Positions 6,159-11,701 of a DNA stretch of 11,701 nt are shown here, one piece after another; position 1 is the stretch's first letter; every line of letters begins with the position of its first letter. The position numbers and the translations under genes were made by a program. The notes under the pieces are model-generated. The model ran no database searches and was not told the DNA's origin. It was given only the letters and a program-made list of their open reading frames with translations. This DNA comes from an uncultured Pedobacter sp. (GTDB taxonomy: Bacteria; Bacteroidota; Bacteroidia; Sphingobacteriales; Sphingobacteriaceae), in the NCBI GenBank assembly GCA_938008555.1, contig CALLKE010000023.1, positions 1 through 11,701 on the forward strand, written 5' to 3'.

Positions 6159-6749
6159 ATGAGACGGCCCGTACTCTGTGATCAACTATCCGTTAATGAT
6201 TTTAAAAAATTTTACTGGCTAAAAAAAGAGCTCATAACATTCTGTAAAACAAAAGGAATTAATCAAACAGGTGGAAAAGTTGAAATTGCAGAACGAATTA
6301 TTTCATTCTTACAAGATGGGGAGATTGCTAAGTCTAGTCCAAAGGCAAAAAAAACATCAACATTCGATTGGCATCAATCACCCCTAAATTTGGATACTTT
6401 GATAACTGATAATTATAAAAACACCCGAAATGTGCGCACATTTTTTATTAAAAAGATTGGCCCTCATTTCCGTTTAAATGTTCCCTTTATAGAATGGATG
6501 AGAGTTAATGTCGGAAAAACGATGCAAGATGCTATTGCCGAATGGCATAGAATCAGAGATATCGAAAAGAGCGAAAACCATAAAAGAGAAATTGCTCCTC
6601 AATTTGAATATAATACCTACGTACGCGATTTTTTAGCTGATAATCCTGGTAGATCAATGAAGGATGCTATTCATTTTTGGAAATTGAAACGTTCAATAGC
6701 TGGACGTCGTGCCTATTCAAAGACTGATCTGCAATTAACAGAAAATTAG
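6159..6749 (+). CDS. SAP-domain protein with DUF6434-like region
   Basis: A 196-residue basic cytoplasmic protein. Residues about 19-52 look like a SAP motif, a helix-extension-helix DNA-binding module: L-K-K-E-L, then G-I-N-Q-T-G-G-K, then E-I-A-E-R-I-I-S-F-L. Residues about 69-125 (F-D-W-H-Q-S-P-L through M-Q-D-A-I-A-E-W) resemble DUF6434. A related motif recurs at about 151-168 (R-D-F-L-A-D-N-P-G-R-S-M-K-D-A-I-H-F-W), so the protein holds two copies of an x-N-x-G-(K/R)-(S/T)-M-x-D-A-I-x-x-W unit. The ATG at 6159 is preferred over an upstream ATG at 6129, which would overlap the royal-jelly gene; it leaves the same 4-base spacing as the previous junction. A perfect hairpin follows three bases after the stop. 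The function is unknown; DNA binding is inferred from SAP. Confidence 0.75.
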   Translation: MRRPVLCDQLSVNDFKKFYWLKKELITFCKTKGINQTGGKVEIAERIISFLQDGEIAKSSPKAKKTSTFDWHQSPLNLDTLITDNYKNTRNVRTFFIKKIGPHFRLNVPFIEWMRVNVGKTMQDAIAEWHRIRDIEKSENHKREIAPQFEYNTYVRDFLADNPGRSMKDAIHFWKLKRSIAGRRAYSKTDLQLTEN

Positions 6750-6752
6750 CCC

Positions 6753-6785
6753 AATGAAGGGGAGGATTGAATCCTCCCCTTCATT
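6753..6785. terminator. Bidirectional intrinsic terminator between convergent genes
   Basis: Two perfect 16-base arms (6753-6768 and 6770-6785) around a single G give a long GC-rich stem, in practice 14 bp with a 5-base loop. It sits 3 bases after the SAP-gene stop on the plus strand and directly abuts the catalase stop on the minus strand. A short T run follows on the plus side. It most likely ends both operons. Confidence 0.85.
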
Positions 6786-8282
6786 TTAATGTTTCAGATT
6801 CTTCATCACTGTATCCACATCTACTCCAAGCCCTTTCGCAATAGCGGTACCCAACTTGTTATCAGCACGAAAAAAGTGACACAACTGACGATTCACAATC
6901 AATTCTTTTTTTGCTCCTGTAATACCGCTCATAGCACCCACAATATTGGAGACTAGATTGTGACGATCATAGTCGTTCATTGCTTTGTTGAATAATAAGC
7001 CAGGTTGCGTATAATGATCATTATCTCCTTCGCCATTACGATCATACCAGTCAGCAATCATACTATCTAAGTGCATTGGTGGCTCTTTATAGGCTTCATC
7101 CACATATATGTCATCAAAACTATTGGGGAAATAATTGGGGGCATCTTCACTATTTCCATCAACACGCATATGCCCATCTCGCTCATAGTTAGCAACCATA
7201 TAAGGACATTTATTTACCGGGATCTGCTCATAATTGACACCCAAACGATAACGGTGTGCATCTGGATAAGAAAGTAATCTACCCTGTAGCATTTTATCTG
7301 GTGAATAGCTAATTCCATCAACCACATGAGCTGGAGCAAAAGCACTTTGCTCTACATCAGCAAAATAGTTTTTAGGTATTTGATTCAGCTCCATCACTCC
7401 CACATCTATCAAAGGAAAATCTTTCTGAGACCACACTTTGGTAAGATCAAATGGATTGAAAGGAAATTTCTTCACCTGTTTATTAGTCATTACCTGAATT
7501 TTCAATGCCCATTTTGGGAAATCTTTTCGATCAATTGCCTCTACCAAATCTCTTTGAGCAAAATCAGGATCTTTGCTTTTCCATTCGGCAGCCTCGTCAT
7601 TTGTAAAATTTTTAATGCCCTGTAATGTTTTAAAATGAAACTTCACAAATACAACTTCATTTTTTGCATTGATCATACTAAAAGTATGCGAGCCAAAACC
7701 ATGCATGTGACGATATCCATAAGGAGTACCCCGATCGCTCATCAAGATCATGACTTGGTGCAAGCTTTCGGGATTCAAGCTCCAGAAATCCCACATCATC
7801 GTGGGACTTTTACAATTCGTTCTGGGATCTCTTTTTTGCGTATGAATAAAGTCTGAAAATTTTTTAGGGTCTTTGATAAAAAAGACAGGTGTGTTATTGC
7901 CAACTAAATCCCAATTACCGTCTTCCGTATAAAATTTGAGCGCAAAGCCTCTTGGATCTCGCTCTGTATCGGCACTTCCTTTTTCACCGCCAACGGTCGA
8001 AAAACGCGCAAACATTTTTGTTTGCTTACCAACCTTATTGAAAATCTTCGCTTTGGTATATCGACTAATGTCATTTGTCACCGTAAAAGTTCCAAATGCA
8101 CCTGTACCTTTCGCATGAACAACTCGCTCGGGTATTCTCTCACGATTGAAATGAGACATTTTTTCGTGCAAGATAAAATCCTGTAAAAGCAAGGGGCCCC
8201 TTGCTCCAACACTCATTGTGTTTTCATGTTCGACATAAGGCTTACCTGAGGCTGTGGTGAGCTTTCTATTTTCCTTTTTCAT
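6786..8282 (-). CDS. katA: Haem catalase, small-subunit monofunctional type
   Basis: It breaks down hydrogen peroxide to water and oxygen in the cytoplasm. At 498 residues it has the length of small-subunit catalases. Catalytic residues are visible: His56 in the R-V-V-H-A-K-G-T-G-A-F-G motif, Asn129 in W-D-L-V-G-N-N-T-P, and the haem-ligand Tyr339 in R-L-L-S-Y-P-D-A-H-R-Y-R. The spacings His to Asn (73) and His to Tyr (283) equal those of bovine liver catalase. There is no signal peptide. The gene is transcribed in the same direction as the upstream YfhO gene, 106 bases away, and probably has its own promoter in that gap. The symbol follows family usage, not a proven orthology. It is intact. 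Confidence 0.96.
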   Translation of the reverse strand: MKKENRKLTTASGKPYVEHENTMSVGARGPLLLQDFILHEKMSHFNRERIPERVVHAKGTGAFGTFTVTNDISRYTKAKIFNKVGKQTKMFARFSTVGGEKGSADTERDPRGFALKFYTEDGNWDLVGNNTPVFFIKDPKKFSDFIHTQKRDPRTNCKSPTMMWDFWSLNPESLHQVMILMSDRGTPYGYRHMHGFGSHTFSMINAKNEVVFVKFHFKTLQGIKNFTNDEAAEWKSKDPDFAQRDLVEAIDRKDFPKWALKIQVMTNKQVKKFPFNPFDLTKVWSQKDFPLIDVGVMELNQIPKNYFADVEQSAFAPAHVVDGISYSPDKMLQGRLLSYPDAHRYRLGVNYEQIPVNKCPYMVANYERDGHMRVDGNSEDAPNYFPNSFDDIYVDEAYKEPPMHLDSMIADWYDRNGEGDNDHYTQPGLLFNKAMNDYDRHNLVSNIVGAMSGITGAKKELIVNRQLCHFFRADNKLGTAIAKGLGVDVDTVMKNLKH

Positions 8283-8310
8283 TTCAAAATTTTTATCTAA
8301 AAAGAAATTT

Positions 8311-8364
8311 TAATTGCAATTATATGAAATAAAAACAAAGTAATTAGACCTCACAGATCGTCAA
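8311..8364 (-). promoter_or_regulatory. Candidate catalase promoter and palindromic operator
   Basis: On the minus strand TTG (8364-8362) is followed after 18 bases by TTACTTTG (8343-8336), close to the Bacteroidota TTG/TAnnTTTG pattern. Downstream of it, at 8322-8311, lies a perfect 12-bp palindrome, TAATTGCAATTA, within the 5' UTR. A peroxide-responsive repressor of the PerR/Fur type would be a plausible binder, but the match to any defined box is loose. Confidence 0.35.
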
Positions 8365-8388
8365 CACCATTTAAAAAGCAAAGATCTT

Positions 8389-10866
8389 TTAAGCACTTTT
8401 TGGTGATGACAAGCGACTTCTTTGCTGCTCTTTATAGATTGCAAAAGCGATTACTCCAATAAGCAAAATAGAAGCAATTAATGAGATCTTCTCGCCTATA
8501 TAATACGAACTCGGTTCAAATTTGAATTCCACTTGATGATTTCCGCTAGGTAATTGCGCCCCTCGTAAAATATAGTCTGCCCTGAAGTAAGGTATCTTTT
8601 TACCGTCTAAATAGGCATTCCAACCTTTATCGTACCATATTTCTGAAAACACAGCTACAATATCTTTATATGCCGCATATTCATAAATGAGATGATCTGG
8701 ATGATAGTGAGCTAATTTAATTGTTGCATTGGTGTCAAGATTGATTTTATCTTCATCAATTAGTGATCTAAATTTTTCATCTACAAAAGCTACTTTTTTA
8801 GGATCGAAGCTATTAATAGACGACATTTCCTCGTCTGCATTTTTAACAAAACGCACATCATGTACAATCCATGCATTTCCACAAGCAGTTGCTCGTGGTT
8901 GTACTTTGGTGGAATGCTTCTTCTCATCACTATAAATCACATATTTTGTGTTTAACATGTCCAATACATCTTCATTGATTGCACCATTAAATTGTTTATC
9001 TAATAGCTCTTGGAAGCGCTTTAATTTTGCCGCATGATAACCACCCACCGTCTTATGAAAATAAGATGCACTTGCACTTGAGAAGGTTGGAATAGTTAAA
9101 TCCAATACGCGATAATCTAAACTTGTGTCATGTAGAATTAAACGATCCACGTCACGTGCTTGAAATTGTTGTGCGAGTACATCTTTTTCGACAAAATTTT
9201 CATTATTCAAATAGCGACGATCTACACTCCACATATCGACCAAAATGATCAAACCAAGAAGCATAAACGAACGCTCGACTCCTATTTTCTTCTTAATCAA
9301 GGACCAAACTAAGCTAGCTCCTAATAGAATAAATATCAAAGAACGAATAGCATCCGCACGAGCCATAATCACACGATCCTGAACCAGGGCATTAGCAATG
9401 GCGTCTGCAAAACTTTTGTCGCCCCCCGTAACCTGCATTAACTGTTTGACAAATTCTTCGTGATGAGGAGCTCTAAAATTGAGAAGTAGCGTAGGAACCA
9501 GAATCAACATTAAAATAATGCCTCCAGTGATGTATAATGAATAGAATAGTTTCTGAATTAATTTTTTAGGATTTTCTGTAGAAGCGGATACTTCTTTAAC
9601 TGCCAATACGGCCAAAATTGGAACTAAAAATGCAGCAATAACAAGTGTAGATTCAACTGCTCGGAATTTATTATAAAGTGGGAAGTAGTCAAAAAATAAA
9701 TCAGAGATAAGTGGAAAATTTTTCCCGAAAGACAAAAACAAGCTTAGCAAAGAAGCTCCCAATATCCACCACTTTAAACGATTGTGAACAATAAATAACC
9801 CAAAAACAAATAAGAAACAAACAACAGCACCAAAATACCAAGGACCTGATGTTCCCGGTTTTTGCCCCCAGTAAGAAGGTAATTGACTTGCAAAATCAAT
9901 TGCTTGACTGGTGCTTACTCCATGTTCGTTCAATACTTTTACTACCTCTGAACTTTCTGCAGCTTGCGATGCCGAAGAACCACCATATGCATTAGGTACA
10001 AGAAAGGTTAGTGTCTCTCCAAGTCCTTGACTCCACTGATAGGCATATTCTTTCTTTAGCCCATTCTGTGGTTCCACTTTAGTGCTAGTCAAATTAGATT
10101 TTCCGCGAAGTGATTCTTCACCATATTCATAAGTTGTCCATAGCATGCCTGCATTCACAGCAATAGCTAACGTAGTTGATACAAATAAATAAATACATGA
10201 ACGACCAAATTTTTTCAGCTCCTTCGACTGAATGGCATGAAATAGTTCAATACAAATAAAAATGAGCAATGCGATGAACAAGTAATAAGTCATCTGAATA
10301 TGATTGCTTCTAATTTCGAGTGATAAAAAAAGAGCTGTGAGTGCAGCACCTAAAATATGTTTCCCTCTCAGTGTAAGTATTATTCCAGCTAGTATTGGCG
10401 CAAAAAAAGCAATAGCCATTGCTTTATTACTATGCCCAGCTTCTATAATGATAAAATTATACGATGAAAAGGTGTAGGCAATCGCACCCATAGCTGCAAG
10501 CCATGGATTAATTCGCAACACACAAAACAATAGGTATGCACCCAGCAGGTATAGCAAAATTGTATCTACAGGATTAGGGAAAACTGTCTTAAAAAACGAG
10601 ATGATATACGTCGTTATATTACTGGGATATTGTACCCAAATTTGGTAGGTAGGCATTCCTCCAAACATAGAATTAGTCCAGAGAGGTGCTTTTCCTTCCT
10701 TTTCTTTATAGGTCATCAACTCTTTTGCCATGGCTTGTGCCTGTAGCACATCTTGCTGAATCAGCGACTTGCCCTGCCAAGCTGGAGCAAAATAGGCAAA
10801 GCACAATGCAGTAAAAATCCCAATAATGGCTAGATGAACGCCATTACGTTTAAACCAGTTGTTCAT
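8389..10866 (-). CDS. YfhO-family polytopic membrane protein
   Basis: An 825-residue inner-membrane protein of the YfhO family, GT-C-like proteins linked to sugar modification of cell-envelope polymers. TM1 is at about 10-28, then an extracytoplasmic loop with P-L-W-T-N-S-M-F-G-G-M-P-T-Y-Q at 61-75, then about 11-12 further hydrophobic segments between 85 and 545 (for example 101-117, 149-166, 191-210, 335-350, 409-427, 441-463, 508-525). A large soluble region follows at about 550-790, with V-L-D-M-L-N-T-K-Y-V at 674-683 and R-A-D-Y-I-L-R-G-A-Q-L-P-S-G near 782-795, and a last TM near 804-821. The loop and C-terminal motifs are typical of Bacteroidota YfhO proteins. The ATG follows an A/G-rich stretch (AAAAGAAGAA). 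The substrate is unknown; a role in surface glycans is inferred. Confidence 0.88.
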   Translation of the reverse strand: MNNWFKRNGVHLAIIGIFTALCFAYFAPAWQGKSLIQQDVLQAQAMAKELMTYKEKEGKAPLWTNSMFGGMPTYQIWVQYPSNITTYIISFFKTVFPNPVDTILLYLLGAYLLFCVLRINPWLAAMGAIAYTFSSYNFIIIEAGHSNKAMAIAFFAPILAGIILTLRGKHILGAALTALFLSLEIRSNHIQMTYYLFIALLIFICIELFHAIQSKELKKFGRSCIYLFVSTTLAIAVNAGMLWTTYEYGEESLRGKSNLTSTKVEPQNGLKKEYAYQWSQGLGETLTFLVPNAYGGSSASQAAESSEVVKVLNEHGVSTSQAIDFASQLPSYWGQKPGTSGPWYFGAVVCFLFVFGLFIVHNRLKWWILGASLLSLFLSFGKNFPLISDLFFDYFPLYNKFRAVESTLVIAAFLVPILAVLAVKEVSASTENPKKLIQKLFYSLYITGGIILMLILVPTLLLNFRAPHHEEFVKQLMQVTGGDKSFADAIANALVQDRVIMARADAIRSLIFILLGASLVWSLIKKKIGVERSFMLLGLIILVDMWSVDRRYLNNENFVEKDVLAQQFQARDVDRLILHDTSLDYRVLDLTIPTFSSASASYFHKTVGGYHAAKLKRFQELLDKQFNGAINEDVLDMLNTKYVIYSDEKKHSTKVQPRATACGNAWIVHDVRFVKNADEEMSSINSFDPKKVAFVDEKFRSLIDEDKINLDTNATIKLAHYHPDHLIYEYAAYKDIVAVFSEIWYDKGWNAYLDGKKIPYFRADYILRGAQLPSGNHQVEFKFEPSSYYIGEKISLIASILLIGVIAFAIYKEQQRSRLSSPKSA

Positions 10867-10892
10867 TCGATTCTTCTTTTAGTTAGAAAGCC

Positions 10893-10918
10893 AAAAATAG
10901 AAAAATGTGCCAGCACAT
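10893..10918 (-). terminator. Terminator-like hairpin upstream of the YfhO gene
   Basis: On the minus strand ATGTGC-TG-GCACAT (10918-10905) is followed by TTTTCTATTTTT. A short stem with a U-rich tail looks like an intrinsic terminator. It would end transcripts coming from 11122-11532 or from the intergenic stretch, or act as an attenuator in the YfhO leader. The stem is only 6 bp, so strength is uncertain. Confidence 0.45.
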
Positions 10919-10953
10919 GAGATTTAGTGTAAAGTATTTGATACTAAATCTCA
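10918..10953. repeat. 11-bp inverted repeat next to the terminator-like hairpin
   Basis: TGAGATTTAGT (10918-10928) and ACTAAATCTCA (10943-10953) are perfect complements with a 14-base centre. The repeat abuts the terminator-like hairpin, sharing base 10918, so the two form a tandem or alternative stem pair in RNA. Confidence 0.6.
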
Positions 10954-11121
10954 GAAATTGTGTTTTCAATTTTGTCAGGAATAAAACAGGTAGATAAAGG
11001 TGAATGATTGGTAGCACACCCACACCCCTACCAAACAATGCCGGCTCTCTGCAGGTTCTTGGAGACAACCTACATGTAAAACAATGTCGATTTAACTATT
11101 AGTCTACTACTTATCCTTCCT
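10954..11121. other. Intergenic stretch with two further hairpins; no gene recognised
   Basis: Arms 11008-11014 (TTGGTAG) and 11028-11034 (CTACCAA) are a perfect 7-bp inverted repeat with a 13-base CA-rich loop. Arms 11051-11057 and 11067-11073 form a 7-bp stem that needs a G-U pair, allowed only in minus-strand RNA. The part 11008-11073 looks richer in GC than its surroundings. A 32-codon plus-strand frame (11004-11102) with AAAGG five bases before its ATG also fits here, without recognisable similarity. Whether this is an RNA element, a small gene or unrelated DNA is open. Confidence 0.4.
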
Positions 11122-11532
11122 TCAAAAGCGATTGATCATTTGCATAACCCGGTCTGGCCAAACCTGATCTTTTGCGAGACTAATCAATTGCGATTGCGTT
11201 AACCCCGCTACTAATTTTTCGTTCACGAAATACTTTCCCTCATCCATTACGCAATTATATATTTTGGCAGCCCCTCTTACCTTTGATCGTTCTAAAAAAA
11301 TCGCTCTCCCTTCTTTCGAATAAAACTTAATACCGTCTATAGGTCCATATTTTGTAGGAAATCGGCCCCGTTCAATAGTATTATTAGCTTTTGTATATCC
11401 AACATTACCAGAAGTGGCAACCACCAATTTGGGGTTTTCAGCTTCAGATTGTATTACTTCTTTTTTACAGGCAGAGCTTGTGAAAGCTGTCAGCATTACG
11501 CATAACAAAAACCTTAGATTAATTTTTATCAT
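11122..11532 (-). CDS. Small hypothetical lipoprotein
   Basis: A 136-residue protein I do not recognise. It has a basic N-terminus, a hydrophobic segment (L-R-F-L-L-C-V-M-L-T-A-F) and a cysteine at 22 in the context S-S-A-C-K-K, which reads as a lipoprotein signal peptide, although Ser at -3 is not the usual Leu. The mature part is about 115 residues, polar and mixed charge, with no membrane segment or known motif, and the C-terminus (W-P-D-R-V-M-Q-M-I-N-R-F) looks helical. It would sit in the inner or outer membrane facing the periplasm. It is followed by about 255 bases before YfhO, with a terminator-like hairpin between, so the two may be separate units. The ATG is preceded by AAAAAGAAA. 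Confidence 0.65.
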   Translation of the reverse strand: MIKINLRFLLCVMLTAFTSSACKKEVIQSEAENPKLVVATSGNVGYTKANNTIERGRFPTKYGPIDGIKFYSKEGRAIFLERSKVRGAAKIYNCVMDEGKYFVNEKLVAGLTQSQLISLAKDQVWPDRVMQMINRF

Positions 11533-11612
11533 TTGATTATTTCTTTTTGAAACAACAACGAGGCTAGATCTCTATGATAAGCTAGGAGTGTCTCGATTTC
11601 TAAAAAATGGTA

Positions 11613-11638
11613 GTGTTTCAAAATGTATGATGGGTTAA
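11613..11638 (+). repeat. 26-bp repeat, right copy (partner at 151-176)
   Basis: It matches the left copy at 23 of 26 bases in opposite orientation. Both copies lie about 30 bases upstream of an ATG-CAA on the strand where they read GTGTTT first (ATG at 117 minus, and 11668 plus). On the minus strand the same bases include TACATTTTG (11627-11619), one base longer than a -7 box and about 87 bases before the lipoprotein start, so it may double as that gene's promoter. Confidence 0.45.
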
Positions 11639-11656
11639 TTTAAGTCCATGGCAAGT

Positions 11657-11701
11657 TCAATTAGTAAATGCAACAAAAGCACCTAAAACTACAAAAGCAA
11701 T
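11657..11701 (-). CDS. Possible C-terminal end of a gene at the right edge
   Basis: From the window edge the minus strand reads 14 codons, Ile-Ala-Phe-Val-Val-Leu-Gly-Ala-Phe-Val-Ala-Phe-Thr-Asn, then TGA. The hydrophobic run could be the end of a membrane segment or of a small exported peptide. It is too short to identify. A competing plus-strand frame starts with ATG at 11668 (Met-Gln-Gln-Lys-His-Leu) and also runs off the edge. Confidence 0.25.
   Translation of the reverse strand: MAFVVLGAFVAFTN

Noticed and set aside
7071..7856. Several plus-strand open frames within the catalase gene
   Set aside because: Shadows of catalase codons; the catalase frame has all catalytic residues.
8371..8400. 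AAAGATCTTT palindrome just after the YfhO stop as a terminator
   Set aside because: AT-rich short symmetry without a stable GC stem; not convincing as an intrinsic terminator.
9419..9426. C6 run in the YfhO gene as a second phase-variation tract
   Set aside because: Six bases is common and too short to expect frequent slippage.
10883..11068. 61-codon minus-strand open frame upstream of YfhO
   Set aside because: No recognisable motif, covers the hairpin cluster, and has an unlikely composition; treated as chance.

Overview
The window looks like chromosomal DNA of a Bacteroidota bacterium, most likely from the Sphingobacteriaceae (Sphingobacterium/Pedobacter-like). The reasons are an AT-rich sequence, almost no Shine-Dalgarno sites, TAnnTTTG-type -7 promoter boxes, and the gene content: a YfhO membrane protein, a DUF6434/SAP protein, a royal-jelly-type protein and an IS1-family transposase. 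This placement is inferred from style and families, not from a marker gene. No rRNA, tRNA or CRISPR array was seen.

Left part (1-3139, all on the minus strand). The window opens inside an IS1-family insertion sequence: the first 39 residues of its zinc-finger transposase run off the left edge. Beside it lies a compact three-gene glycosyltransferase operon, read from right to left: a WbbL-like GT2 enzyme with a C-terminal membrane segment, a short GT2-like enzyme of the Glyco_tranf_2_5 type, and a GT4 enzyme. It is probably the distal part of a surface polysaccharide locus. The middle gene carries a run of ten G that encodes Gly-Gly-Gly. Gain or loss of one G would truncate the protein, so this is a good candidate for phase variation by slipped-strand mispairing.

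Middle part (3140-6785, plus strand). A divergent intergenic region holds several inverted repeats and a perfect -7 box. It leads into a tightly packed run of four genes: a zinc-free quinone-oxidoreductase-like enzyme, an exported YbhB/PEBP protein, an exported royal-jelly/yellow-type (L-dopachrome tautomerase-related) protein, and a small SAP plus DUF6434 protein. The last three are separated by only 4 bases each. A strong two-way hairpin terminator closes this run against the convergent catalase gene. The combination suggests an uncharacterised module, perhaps handling quinone-like or oxidised aromatic compounds, but that role is inference.

Right part (6786-11701, minus strand). In order of transcription from the right edge: a possible gene end at the border, a small unrecognised lipoprotein, an intergenic stretch with four nested or adjacent hairpins ending in a terminator-like U-rich run, a large YfhO-family polytopic membrane protein, and a haem catalase with its own probable promoter and a palindromic candidate operator. 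A 26-base sequence occurs near both ends of the window in opposite orientation with three mismatches.
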